Shown: piece by piece, positions 1 to 7,018 of the stretch | Layout of the letters: each line of letters starts with the position of its first letter | Numbering within the stretch: position 1 is the first letter of the stretch | Source of the DNA: Acidobacteriota bacterium | Lineage (GTDB): Bacteria > Acidobacteriota > Terriglobia > Acidiferrales > UBA7541 | Assembly (NCBI GenBank): GCA_003224135.1 | Contig: QHYO01000187.1 | Span: forward strand, 1-15,986 | Direction of reading: 5' to 3' | Length of the DNA stretch: 15,986 bases | Notes under the pieces: model-generated | Seen by the model: the letters and a program-made list of their open reading frames with translations, nothing else | Databases searched by the model: none | Told to the model about the DNA's origin: nothing | Program-made: the position numbers and the translations under genes

Positions 1-192
1 ATCCGGCTTCCTCCGTCATTCGTTCGGGTTCGGGTTCGCGATGCTCAGGGCGCAAGCGCAAATCCCAGCCGGATGTTCGCGCCACGCAACGACTTCTTCA
101 GTGTACGGGCGCGTGGAAAACGGGTCAAGCGTACATTGGTACAGTTGCTTCCAGCTGTTCTTTAGGCCCGCCCACGGCAGCGCACAAAAATC

Positions 193-216
193 TGCGTGCG
201 AAAACGTTCGCGCGCA
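193..216 (+). terminator. GC-rich hairpin with U-rich tail (terminator-like or operator)
   Basis: TGCGTGCGAA (193-202) pairs with TTCGCGCGCA (207-216) around an AACG loop. Nine of ten pairs are Watson-Crick and the tenth is G-U in RNA. The stem is followed by AATTTTGAACTTTT, so it resembles an intrinsic terminator for a plus-strand gene lying left of the window. It also abuts the -35 box of the next gene and could instead be an operator. No gene was found between position 1 and this hairpin. Confidence 0.35.
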
Positions 217-220
217 AATT

Positions 221-248
221 TTGAACTTTTCACCGTTAACTGTACACT
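221..248 (+). promoter_or_regulatory. Putative promoter, possibly giving a leaderless mRNA
   Basis: A TTGAAC box (221-226) and a TACACT box (243-248) are separated by 16 bp, each matching the sigma-70 consensus at 4 of 6 positions. The expected transcription start, six to eight bases after the -10 box, falls at about 254-256, on top of the ATG at 255. No purine-rich ribosome-binding sequence lies between the -10 box and the ATG, which fits a leaderless transcript. Confidence 0.4.
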
Positions 249-254
249 CTCCCC

Positions 255-527
255 ATGGCTGACCGCTCCGTTTTCGTCGGGGTCTTCCCCGAAACCATCG
301 TGCTCGATCCCGGCGACCAGGTTTCCTGGCTCTGCGATGCTGGCAATCTTCGCATCGAATTCGACGTCAACCGCTGCCCATTCAGCTCGAATGTGTTCCA
401 GGCGCCTCCCGGAATGCGCCTGCAGACTGGTCCCGCGCGCCCCGGTTCTAAAGCCGTCGGCTACAAATACCGCGTCTGGATCAACGACCAGCTCGTCGGC
501 CGCGGCGAAGTCTTCCTCCGCGACTAG
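255..527 (+). CDS. Hypothetical 90-aa protein, cupredoxin-like without copper ligands
   Basis: I do not recognise this family. The protein is short, lacks a signal peptide or membrane segment, and alternates hydrophobic and polar residues as a small beta-barrel would. The stretch LDPGDQVSW (residues 17-25) followed by hydrophobic strands, and GYKYRVWIND (69-78), recall the strands of cupredoxin-like folds. It has no histidine at all and only two cysteines (27, 41), so a type-1 copper site is ruled out. The ATG is the only plausible start: there is no upstream Shine-Dalgarno sequence and no nearby alternative codon. It converges on the S53 peptidase gene with a 32-bp gap. The reading frame looks genuine because the residue composition is balanced, unlike the overlapping antisense frames. 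The fold suggestion is an inference by eye. Confidence 0.65.
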   Translation: MADRSVFVGVFPETIVLDPGDQVSWLCDAGNLRIEFDVNRCPFSSNVFQAPPGMRLQTGPARPGSKAVGYKYRVWINDQLVGRGEVFLRD

Positions 528-555
528 CAAATACACCTTCGCAGCCTGCACACAC

Positions 556-580
556 AGCCTCAGCGGTGGACATTGAGGCT
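556..580. repeat. Inverted repeat over the S53 stop codon, possible bidirectional terminator
   Basis: AGCCTCA (556-562) and TGAGGCT (574-580) form a perfect 7-bp stem with an 11-nt loop. It overlaps the stop codon of the peptidase gene and lies about 30 bases past the stop of the convergent 90-aa gene. There is no T-run on either side, so a terminator role is weakly supported. Confidence 0.25.
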
Positions 581-3500
581 AATGGTAGCGGTGTGGGTCA
601 AGCTGCCGGAGATGCCATTGATCCGGATCGAGAAGGTACCCGTTGCCGCGTTGTTTTTTGCGGACAGTGTCAGGGTGCTTGTGCTGGTAGCGCTGCCAGG
701 ACTGAAGGATGCGGTTACGCCACGGGGCAAGCCAGAAGCAGACAAGTTGACGCTGCCGGTAAAACCGTTCTGCGATGTGACCATGATCGAGGACGTGATT
801 TTGCCTCCCCGCGCGAGGCTCAACGAATTCGGCGAGGCAGTGAGAGCAAAGTTCGGCGGAGGCACCACAGTGAGGGAGACCGTTGTGCTGTGCGACAACG
901 CGCCAGACGCACCGGTAACCGTTATGGTGAACGTTCCGAGCGCCGCCGCGCTGCCGGCAGTCAGCGTGAGCGTACTCGCGCTGGTTGTGCTGCCGGGGTT
1001 GAATGCCGCGGTCACTCCGATGGGCAGGCCAGAGGCAGAAAGGCTTACAGTGCCCTTGAACCCATTCAGCGGGTTGATGCTGATAGCGCTAGTACCTTTC
1101 GCTCCCTGAGCAATGTTAAGGCTGCTCGGAGAAGCGGAAAGCGCGTAGTCGCCCGCCGGGTTCACCGTAAGCGTGATTGTGGCTTTGCTGCTCAGGGTCC
1201 CTGAGGAGCCCGTGACAGTTACAGTGAAGGTACCAGTTGCTGCAGTGCCGCTCGCGGATAGAGTCAGCAGGCTGGTGGTGCTCGCAGGATTCGTGCCGAA
1301 GAGAGCGCTGACGCCGCCAGGTAAACCGGACGCGGTCAAATTCACATTGCCGCTGAATCCGTTCACGGGATTGATCGTGATGGTAGTCAAACCGGACGCG
1401 CCTTGGGGAAAAGTCAAGGTGCCGGGCGACGTCGATAGCGTGAACCCAGGCTGGGGAGCAGACGACAGCCAGTTGTTCACCAAATTCGCGGCGTTGACAG
1501 TTCCAATGCCAGTGGCGAAGTCCCAACCAACATGCGTGCCGTAGGCGGGCGCAAAAGAGCTGTTGGAAGTCGAAAGTACGCCCACAGAACCGTCAGCGAG
1601 ATAACAATTGGGGCCCGCGCAATCCACATCCATGTCACCTGAAGTCACGTCGTAGAAAATGCAGTTGCTGGCCACGGCGTTGCCATGGTCTGAATTGCAA
1701 GAGCCGCTGCCGCTTGAACCATATTCCACAGCGGCAAGCTGGTAATAGACAGCGGCGGGATTGCCCTGCGGTCCACCAGCCTTCTGGTTGATGAGCGCTT
1801 GGATGCCAGCCATGATTGGAGACGAGAACGACGTTCCACCGGCGCCAGACCAAGCGCTGGGATCAGCTCCACACGCGGCTCCGCCATGCGCGGTATCCGA
1901 CCAGCAAAACACATAGTAGTGACTCCACAAGCCGTCCGCTGCGAACAGGGAAACGTCCGGAGTGTCGCGCACGCCATCCGTTGGGTTGCCTAGAACATTT
2001 TGCCATGCGGGTTTTGTCCATCCGGCACAGGATCCGCCTACAACGCCTGTGGTAGACGCCGTTCCGCTGGCGCATTGGCTCGGACCGCCGCCGCCGGCCA
2101 CAGTGGACGCAAAGAATGATCCGAAAAGCGGGTCGTTGCAAAGACTCGTCGAACCATAAGTCGGGCTGAAACCCAGGTAGGTGGAAACCAGTTCTCCGGC
2201 GCAAGAGTCATTCCAGGGAATCTCTGGGATATAGGAGACGGCCGAACCGAACGCCGAGGTGTTGGTGGAATTCCAATAGTTGGCGTTGGTACCCGAGTAG
2301 GTATCGCTGAAATCGGTACCACCCACGGCTACGTTATTGGGTGTGGAGGCGAAGGCGTTGACTCCGATCCCGTGAGTTGCCTCAGTCGCACTGTTGTCGC
2401 AGCCTGCAGCACCGCTGTCCCCAGCGGCCACAAAAACGGAGACGCCTTCAGCAACGGCCTGCTGATAGGCAGAGTTGTACGCCGCATTGGCGGCGGCGCC
2501 GTTGACGGTTTCGCATTGCCCATAACTAATGCTCATGATCGAAGGAGGCGGAGCGGCGGCGTTGATCAGATTCTGGATTGCGATCAGGCCGCCGAAAGTC
2601 GTGCTGGTATCCGCGCAGGCAGCCATCTCGATGGCAGCGCTCGGCGCAGAGGCGCTGGCCCATTCGGCGTCAAGAATGGCTTCCGCGTCATTGGGAACGA
2701 TGATTCCGGGAGCGCCGCAGTTGTTACCGGGCTGCGCGGGTGGAGCGGGCGGGTGGACCTGCGTGAAAGAACCTGAGCTGTAGTTGGAGAGGCCGAAAGT
2801 CTGACGGAACGTATTCCAGTCTGAAGCGCTGAACACGTCGGTGTCTTCAATGAGCGCAATCGTTTGGCCCTGACCAGAAATGCCCGCGCTGAAGAGAACA
2901 TTCAAGTTGTAAATCTGTGCCAGATCCGCGGGAACGACCGCGTAATTGCTATCACCGAAGACACCCGGAAAAGTAAATTCCTGATTGACCTTGCGCAGAT
3001 GATGCATCGCATGCGGGCGAAAATCGTGTAGAGAAACCACTCCCGCTACGACGGGAGCGAGGGCGGCGGGAATTTGTGGATCGCTGATGTTGCCGACGTG
3101 CTTCTCACCTTTGACTTCGAGGTGATGAATCTCCGTCAGGAAGGTTTTTCGTACCTGCGCGGCTGTGCCGGAAAAATCAATCAGCATCCCGCTGGGATAC
3201 ACAACGTTCACCTGAAAACCATGGGATTCGAGCCAGCCGATGACAACATCGAGGTCGGACTTTGTCAGCCCGAAACGTTCACCGAATTCCTGCGCGCTCA
3301 GCCAGTGATGGAAGTTTGGCGAACTTTTGCTTTGAAGTTCGTCGAGAAATTGCTGAAGTGCCAGCTCTTGCTCGGGGGAGCGTTTCAGTTGAAGCAACAT
3401 GTGGTCCATTGCGAAACCGTTTGCCACCCGGCCGCGGTCGTTCGCAGGCCGCGCTTCGGGATGCGTATTGCCCGTAAGCGCGACGCGATTCATTTCATCG

Positions 3501-3619
3501 ATTCCTTGCGTGATTCGCGGGCGAGCATGGAGACCTGATTCGGCCTGTGCACTGACCGACGGCGCGGCAATGAGAACAACCAGGACCACTGCGGAGAACA
3601 ATCCCAATATGCGAGCCAT
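560..3619 (-). CDS. Secreted S53 family (kumamolisin/sedolisin-type) serine-carboxyl peptidase with three C-terminal repeats
   Basis: The product is 1019 aa. A signal peptide covers residues 1-26 (cleavage near SVSAQA). A pro-kumamolisin activation domain spans about 68-200, and the S53 catalytic domain about 215-718. Catalytic residues are visible: Glu313 and Asp317 (E-x3-D in EAILD), the oxyanion Asp401 in FVAAGDSG, and the nucleophile Ser597 in GGTSFSSP. Asp657 and the GWDFATGIG segment (698-706) match the calcium-binding end of the fold. Residues 725-1019 are three 99-residue beta-sandwich repeats. The family cleaves proteins at acidic pH after self-removal of the propeptide, so this is an exported scavenging protease. 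The start at 3619 is chosen over the in-frame codon at 3748 because AAAGGAG lies just upstream and the signal peptide begins directly at this Met. It is transcribed alone; the next gene on the strand is 291 bp upstream. Confidence 0.95.
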   Translation of the reverse strand: MARILGLFSAVVLVVLIAAPSVSAQAESGLHARPRITQGIDEMNRVALTGNTHPEARPANDRGRVANGFAMDHMLLQLKRSPEQELALQQFLDELQSKSSPNFHHWLSAQEFGERFGLTKSDLDVVIGWLESHGFQVNVVYPSGMLIDFSGTAAQVRKTFLTEIHHLEVKGEKHVGNISDPQIPAALAPVVAGVVSLHDFRPHAMHHLRKVNQEFTFPGVFGDSNYAVVPADLAQIYNLNVLFSAGISGQGQTIALIEDTDVFSASDWNTFRQTFGLSNYSSGSFTQVHPPAPPAQPGNNCGAPGIIVPNDAEAILDAEWASASAPSAAIEMAACADTSTTFGGLIAIQNLINAAAPPPSIMSISYGQCETVNGAAANAAYNSAYQQAVAEGVSVFVAAGDSGAAGCDNSATEATHGIGVNAFASTPNNVAVGGTDFSDTYSGTNANYWNSTNTSAFGSAVSYIPEIPWNDSCAGELVSTYLGFSPTYGSTSLCNDPLFGSFFASTVAGGGGPSQCASGTASTTGVVGGSCAGWTKPAWQNVLGNPTDGVRDTPDVSLFAADGLWSHYYVFCWSDTAHGGAACGADPSAWSGAGGTSFSSPIMAGIQALINQKAGGPQGNPAAVYYQLAAVEYGSSGSGSCNSDHGNAVASNCIFYDVTSGDMDVDCAGPNCYLADGSVGVLSTSNSSFAPAYGTHVGWDFATGIGTVNAANLVNNWLSSAPQPGFTLSTSPGTLTFPQGASGLTTITINPVNGFSGNVNLTASGLPGGVSALFGTNPASTTSLLTLSASGTAATGTFTVTVTGSSGTLSSKATITLTVNPAGDYALSASPSSLNIAQGAKGTSAISINPLNGFKGTVSLSASGLPIGVTAAFNPGSTTSASTLTLTAGSAAALGTFTITVTGASGALSHSTTVSLTVVPPPNFALTASPNSLSLARGGKITSSIMVTSQNGFTGSVNLSASGLPRGVTASFSPGSATSTSTLTLSAKNNAATGTFSIRINGISGSLTHTATISLNVHR
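563..1447 (-). repeat. Three tandem 99-codon repeats at the 3' end of the S53 gene
   Basis: Residues 725-820, 822-919 and 920-1019 of the peptidase are three related beta-sandwich units. The landmark NGF-x-G-x-V occurs at residues 753, 852 and 951, exactly 99 apart, each followed by SGLP-x-GV. Each unit ends with a TGTFTxTVTG-like strand and a threonine-rich last strand. Such Ig-like modules usually bind a substrate or the cell surface, but the ligand here is unknown. The DNA copies are diverged, so this is an old duplication. Confidence 0.85.
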
Positions 3620-3622
3620 GGG

Positions 3623-3630
3623 TCTCCTTT
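3623..3630 (-). promoter_or_regulatory. Ribosome-binding site fixing the S53 start
   Basis: On the minus strand AAAGGAGA sits four bases before the ATG at 3619. This is a strong Shine-Dalgarno match. The upstream in-frame start at 3748 has no comparable signal, and its 43 extra residues would precede a complete signal peptide. Confidence 0.75.
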
Positions 3631-3805
3631 CTTTCTCAAACGAAAGTTTTTCCCAAGTACGACTCGGAGTGAAGAAAGCCATCCGCCTAAGCGCGGCGAT
3701 GCCAATCAGCAGTCGCTCAGTCACCAGCGCTAAGCCTCCTGATGGCACGAGGCTGATCTCAACTCACAAAGCGAAAGAGAAATGGCCCTGCTGATGGTTG
3801 GATAT

Positions 3806-3834
3806 TTAATAGGGTAATTTGGCGTTGAGCGCAA
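3806..3834 (-). promoter_or_regulatory. Weak candidate promoter for the S53 gene
   Basis: On the minus strand TTGCGC (3834-3829) and TATTAA (3811-3806) are 17 bp apart in an AT-rich patch of the 291-bp gap between merR and the peptidase gene. The boxes match consensus at only 3 and 4 positions, and the leader would be about 180 nt. I saw no convincing merR terminator or other gene in the rest of this gap. Confidence 0.25.
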
Positions 3835-3910
3835 CGGACCCGACGGACAGTTTTCGGCCAGTTGCCCGCCCCGGCTCACTCGATGTGCACAAGAATCTGG
3901 CAGCTCGCTC

Positions 3911-4687
3911 CTAAGCGGATTTCAGGGGAAACTGGATCTCAAGCATCTGATCAAGGTAGATCTCGCGTTTCGGGCCCGCGAGTTGATAGCCCCGAACATT
4001 CATCCATTTGCGAATAGCGTTATAGCCTTGCTCGGAGCTGTCGTCGTCCAGCCCGGAATAGGCGCAGGCGACTGTTGCAGCAGGAAGTTGCTTCACGTCG
4101 TAAAAACTCCGAAATGGCACTGCGTGCTTCAGCGAGACAAAGGGCTCGCCATCCAGCGAACCCGAGTCCGCGCAACGATGCCAGAGAACTCCACGCAGGT
4201 CGCCGATCGAGCGGGCAGGCAGATCATTCATCAATTCCTGTTCAAATCGCAAAATGTCGGTGTACTTTTTCACTTTCGCGCGAACAGACGCGATAACGGT
4301 AGCTGGACGGTTCTTCACGACCACGGAAATGGGGCGCTTCGAAACATCAAGCTCCTCCAGAGCTGCATCAACGTATTGCAAAGATCGCGTAGCCCTATGG
4401 ATCGACTGCTCAATGCTTCGTTTGAGTTCGCACAACAGGTCCCGCCGACCCTTCCGAGATCCTGCTCCGTTGAGTTGACTGCGAACATCAGCGAGCGGCA
4501 GTCCCAGGCTTTTCAGCGAGACGATCGACGCCAGCTCTTCCAGCTGCTCGGGTCGATATTGACGATACCCGGTGCGGGCATCCACGCTCGCGGGCCGCAA
4601 TAGGCCAATCTCGTCATAGAAGCGAAGGGTCTTCGCAGAAACCCCGCCTAAGTACGCGAACTCACCGATTCGGTATTGCGTTGCCAT
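3911..4687 (-). CDS. MerR-family transcriptional regulator with GyrI-like effector domain
   Basis: This 258-aa protein has the MerR winged helix-turn-helix at residues 5-70, beginning YRIGEFAYLGGVSAKTLRFYDEIGLL, which gives the typical helix pair, then GYRQY and a second helical unit. A dimerising helix follows at about 80-115. Residues 119-256 form a GyrI-like (BmrR/BltR-type) ligand-binding domain ending in KREIYLDQMLEIQFPL, where the conserved acidic residue of these pockets sits. Such proteins bind small, often cationic or aromatic molecules and twist long-spacer promoters into an active form. The gene is divergent from the exported MBL-fold gene, with a dyad-bearing long-spacer promoter between them, so it probably controls that gene. 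The ATG at 4687 starts at the conserved N-terminus of the family. Its Shine-Dalgarno (AAGAG) is weak. The inducer cannot be read from sequence. Confidence 0.93.
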   Translation of the reverse strand: MATQYRIGEFAYLGGVSAKTLRFYDEIGLLRPASVDARTGYRQYRPEQLEELASIVSLKSLGLPLADVRSQLNGAGSRKGRRDLLCELKRSIEQSIHRATRSLQYVDAALEELDVSKRPISVVVKNRPATVIASVRAKVKKYTDILRFEQELMNDLPARSIGDLRGVLWHRCADSGSLDGEPFVSLKHAVPFRSFYDVKQLPAATVACAYSGLDDDSSEQGYNAIRKWMNVRGYQLAGPKREIYLDQMLEIQFPLKSA

Positions 4688-4763
4688 AGAAAACTCTTGT
4701 CCTCATAGAGCGACTCTGAAAATACGATACCACTGTCCTGAGATTGCATTGCTGATTTTTGCC

Positions 4764-4795
4764 TTGAACCTTCCGCTGCACTGGAATGTTTTACT
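4764..4795 (+). promoter_or_regulatory. MerR-type long-spacer promoter and operator dyad
   Basis: TTGAAC (4764-4769) and TTTACT (4790-4795) are separated by 20 bp, longer than the usual 17 and typical of MerR-regulated promoters. The spacer holds an imperfect dyad from 4767 to 4790 centred at 4778/4779: AACCTTCC on the left mirrors GGAATGTT on the right, with a TGCA centre, and 9 of 12 half-site positions match. The GAGGAGG ribosome-binding site starts at 4800, so the expected start at about 4801-4803 would leave a very short leader. That is a weak point of this reading. Confidence 0.5.
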
Positions 4796-4813
4796 AGTCG
4801 AGGAGGCAAGGAC

Positions 4814-6070
4814 ATGCATTCTCTATCACTGATTGGAGCGCTTCTGCTCTGCGTATTTCTGTTCGGTCTCGTACGGCCTTCACTCGCGCAAACGCCGCCT
4901 AAACCACGGACGGGAGATGATCCGCGAACAGCCATCGAGCTCTATTTCCAGGCGCACGCGTTGGGCAAAGCTGAATTCATTGAGCGGGCGTTCACGCCTG
5001 ACGCCAAAATCAAATTCGTCGATGCCGGCGAATCAAAAGAGTGGACGCGCGACGAATTCGCGAAACGATTCGAGAAGGCGGCGCAGGACGAACACCGCAG
5101 GGTGCGCCGCGTCGAAAGGCTGGACGTTACCGGCACAGCTGCCAGCGCCGTACTCACCTTGAACTACCCACAGGTTCAGTTCACCGATCACATATCGCTC
5201 TTGAAGATTGGCGGCCAGTGGAGAATTGTCGGCAAAATTTTCTCTGCCGAGCGCAGGGACGTCGGGCAGGAGGCCCTCAAGACGACGCAGGAGCGATCGC
5301 TTCCCTTCGAACCACGGAAAATTGTCGGGAACATTTATTATGTGGGTGCGAACCTGATCAGCTCATTCCTGATTGTCACCCCTGCCGGCAACATCCTTCT
5401 GGACACCGGACCCAGCCAAATGCTACCGCAAGTCGCGGCAAACATCGAGAAGCTCGGATTCAAGCTGCAAGACGTAAAGGTCTTGCTGAATAGCCACGCG
5501 CATGACGACCATTGCGGCGGGTTTGCCGAAATAAAACGCCGAACCGGCGCGACGCTGATCGCCAGCAAGCTTGATGGCGACCTTATGATGCAGGGAGGCA
5601 AAGGAGACTTCTATTGGGGCGACGACGCAAAGTACGAGCCAGTGATTCCAGATCGCATCGTTTCAGATGGCGAACGCGTCGAGATTGGCGGTGTGAGTTT
5701 GACGGCTCATCTAACGCCCGGTCACACCAAGGGTTGCACCAGTTGGTCAATGCGCGTTCACGAAGACGGCAAGAATTACGACGTGCTCTTCCTGTGTGGC
5801 CTCACCGTATCTCCCTACAAGCTGACCAATAACGACAAATATCCAAACATCGTTGAAGACGAGCGCAGCACGCTACAACGGCTGGGCGGCATGCATGCCG
5901 ATGTTTTGCTTGCACCTCACGGCTTCTATTTCGATCTGGAAGGCAAGGTCGCGCGGCAGCAAGTCGGCGCTCCAAACCCCTTTGTAGATCCAGACGAACT
6001 TGGCCGGCATGTCTCTGAAATGAAAAAAGACTTTGAGGAAGCTTTGCAAGCCCAGGAAAAACAGCGGTAG
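4814..6070 (+). CDS. Exported fusion of an NTF2/lumazine-binding-like domain and a subclass-B3-like metallo-beta-lactamase fold
   Basis: The product is 418 aa. A signal peptide covers residues 1-25 (cleavage after SLA). An NTF2-like domain of the Lumazine_bd_2 type spans about 36-147, with AIELYFQAHALGKAEFIERAF at its start and ISLLKIGGQWRIVGKIF at its end. The metallo-beta-lactamase fold spans about 163-380. All the zinc ligands expected of subclass B3 enzymes are present: His228, His230, Asp232 and His233 in SHAHDDHCGG, His304 in TPGHTKGCTSW, and His369 in LLAPHG. Phrases such as IEKLGFKLQDVKVLL and GATLIAS are typical of B3 enzymes rather than of glyoxalases. Where the B3 enzyme L1 has serines after the fifth strand, this protein has Gly-Leu-Thr, so beta-lactam hydrolysis is not assured. 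GAGGAGG seven bases upstream supports the start. A periplasmic hydrolase under MerR control is the likely role; the substrate is unknown. Confidence 0.9.
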   Translation: MHSLSLIGALLLCVFLFGLVRPSLAQTPPKPRTGDDPRTAIELYFQAHALGKAEFIERAFTPDAKIKFVDAGESKEWTRDEFAKRFEKAAQDEHRRVRRVERLDVTGTAASAVLTLNYPQVQFTDHISLLKIGGQWRIVGKIFSAERRDVGQEALKTTQERSLPFEPRKIVGNIYYVGANLISSFLIVTPAGNILLDTGPSQMLPQVAANIEKLGFKLQDVKVLLNSHAHDDHCGGFAEIKRRTGATLIASKLDGDLMMQGGKGDFYWGDDAKYEPVIPDRIVSDGERVEIGGVSLTAHLTPGHTKGCTSWSMRVHEDGKNYDVLFLCGLTVSPYKLTNNDKYPNIVEDERSTLQRLGGMHADVLLAPHGFYFDLEGKVARQQVGAPNPFVDPDELGRHVSEMKKDFEEALQAQEKQR

Positions 6071-6135
6071 ATCTCGCTCGCTGAGTCAGGGATCGGCAAA
6101 CTCACGCCGGGCAGACGCATCCTTCCAAATCTAGC

Positions 6136-6549
6136 TCATGCTTGCCCTGCCGCCAGACCCTTCATCATTTGCGAAAGCGCGTTCGCATCAGGAGCTTGTC
6201 CGGCAGGCGTTAGCTTGTCCACAACATTGGGTAGCATCTGCGAAAGCACAGACGTGACCTGGCCCTGATCCATTCCCATTTTGGCAGCGATGTTTTGCAA
6301 AGCATCGCAATGCAGAACGCTTTGTAGTTGGTCGGCCGACACTGGCAGGTTTTGTCCCGTGCCGATCCATGATGCCACCACGCCTCCAAGGCCCTTTTCT
6401 TGGAACATTCGCTGCAGGCCCGCGATTCCACCAACCTGCGGGCTATTGATGTACTCCAGCAACATGCTGAGCGCACCGGTATGCTGCTGCGGTTGCACAC
6501 CCGCGTTACCCATTCCGGCCATTCCCATCACATCATCCAAGAGTCCCAT
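6136..6549 (-). CDS. yidB: YidB family (DUF937) protein
   Basis: This 137-aa protein matches the YidB/DUF937 pattern. It starts MGLLDDVMGMAG, has a middle segment GGIAGLQRMFQEKGLGGVVASWIGTGQN (residues 40-67) and then VSADQLQSVL, and ends with a helical region whose MLPNVVDKLTPAGQAP is typical. The family is small, helical and cytoplasmic; its biochemical role is unresolved. AAGGAG seven or so bases upstream supports the ATG at 6549. It is the last of a run of minus-strand genes and converges on the MBL-fold gene, with 65 bp between the stops and no clear terminator there. The upstream gap to the HhH gene contains the GGGGCT tract and hairpin, which may influence its expression. Confidence 0.9.
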   Translation of the reverse strand: MGLLDDVMGMAGMGNAGVQPQQHTGALSMLLEYINSPQVGGIAGLQRMFQEKGLGGVVASWIGTGQNLPVSADQLQSVLHCDALQNIAAKMGMDQGQVTSVLSQMLPNVVDKLTPAGQAPDANALSQMMKGLAAGQA

Positions 6550-6620
6550 GATTTTTCTCCTTCCGTTTTCTGCGTGGGGAAATCTTCAAAAAACAAAATT
6601 CATTCGCACCGATGGCAACC

Positions 6621-6650
6621 GGGGCTGGGGAGATATGCAACCCCAGCCCC
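6621..6650 (-). terminator. Strong 10-bp hairpin between hhH and yidB genes
   Basis: GGGGCTGGGG (6621-6630) is the exact reverse complement of CCCCAGCCCC (6641-6650), with a 10-nt loop. On the minus strand it lies 40 bases past the HhH stop codon. A T-rich stretch (TTTTGTTTTTTG on the minus strand) occurs only about 20-30 bases further on, so this may be a terminator, an attenuator or an mRNA-stabilising stem rather than a standard intrinsic terminator. Confidence 0.4.
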
Positions 6651-6668
6651 AGCCCCAGCCCCAGCCCC
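6641..6668 (-). repeat. (GGGGCT)n tandem repeat, G-quadruplex motif
   Basis: On the minus strand the tract is GGGGCT repeated four times plus a final GGGG. That gives five runs of four guanines with two-base CT loops, a strong canonical G-quadruplex motif. It lies on the strand that carries the HhH and YidB coding sequences, so the RNA would carry the guanines. The last repeat also forms one arm of the neighbouring hairpin. A hexamer repeat of this kind is prone to length change by slippage. Confidence 0.8.
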
Positions 6669-6689
6669 TGCTGCTGCCCAATTTTGCCG

Positions 6690-7010
6690 CTACTTCTGCT
6701 TTGCAATCACCAGCCCGGCAATCTTCTTGTAGGTTGCCGCGGGAATGATCTTCTTGTTCACCAGATCCGTCTTCTTCGCATAAGGACGCCCATCGATGAT
6801 TTTTTGGGCGTAGGCATCACCGATGCCGGGCAGCGCCTTCAATTCGTCGAGTGACGCAGAGTTAATGTCCACCAGGTCTTTCTTGGCGGCCGTTGCACCC
6901 GCCGCAGCTGACTTGCCAGCGGCTTGCGGTACCGGCTGGGAAACTGCCACGGAAATTCCAAGTATGGCTACCAGGACCGCCAGCAGCATGGTTTTCATGA
7001 TCTTGTTCAT
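6690..7010 (-). CDS. Periplasmic ComEA-like helix-hairpin-helix protein
   Basis: The product is 106 aa with an N-terminal signal peptide or membrane anchor (about residues 4-24, hydrophobic [16 protein letters not shown]). An Ala-rich linker follows, then a double helix-hairpin-helix domain at about 46-102. The core [21 protein letters not shown] is the ComEA signature, and a second hairpin is formed by [16 protein letters not shown]. ComEA-like domains bind double-stranded DNA without sequence preference and serve in DNA uptake, but stand-alone copies are common in this type of genome and may have other roles. The start at 7010 is preferred over the ATG at 7016 because GGAG lies eight bases before the former and only two before the latter. 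No competence genes are adjacent. The gene lies 60 bp downstream of the Lys-rich protein gene. Confidence 0.88.
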   Translation of the reverse strand: MNKIMKTMLLAVLVAILGISVAVSQPVPQAAGKSAAAGATAAKKDLVDINSASLDELKALPGIGDAYAQKIIDGRPYAKKTDLVNKKIIPAATYKKIAGLVIAKQK

Positions 7011-7018
7011 TTGCATTT

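Noticed and set aside
1..74. ATCCGGCT (1-8) and AGCCGGAT (67-74) inverted repeat with a TTCGGG doublet between them
   Set aside because: Only eight bases over a long loop at the window edge; no matching gene or known RNA could be tied to it.
566..1544. Plus-strand open frames opposite the repeat region of the S53 gene
   Set aside because: They mirror the repetitive Gly/Ser/Thr codons of the three repeats and have no recognisable protein features.
3620..3748. Extended start of the S53 peptidase
   Set aside because: It would put 43 residues in front of a complete signal peptide, and the strong AAAGGAG site serves the inner ATG.
6281..6748. Plus-strand open frame with a Pro-Gln repeat
   Set aside because: The repeat is the CCCCAG tract read in frame, and the rest is antisense to the YidB and HhH genes; no start signal is present.
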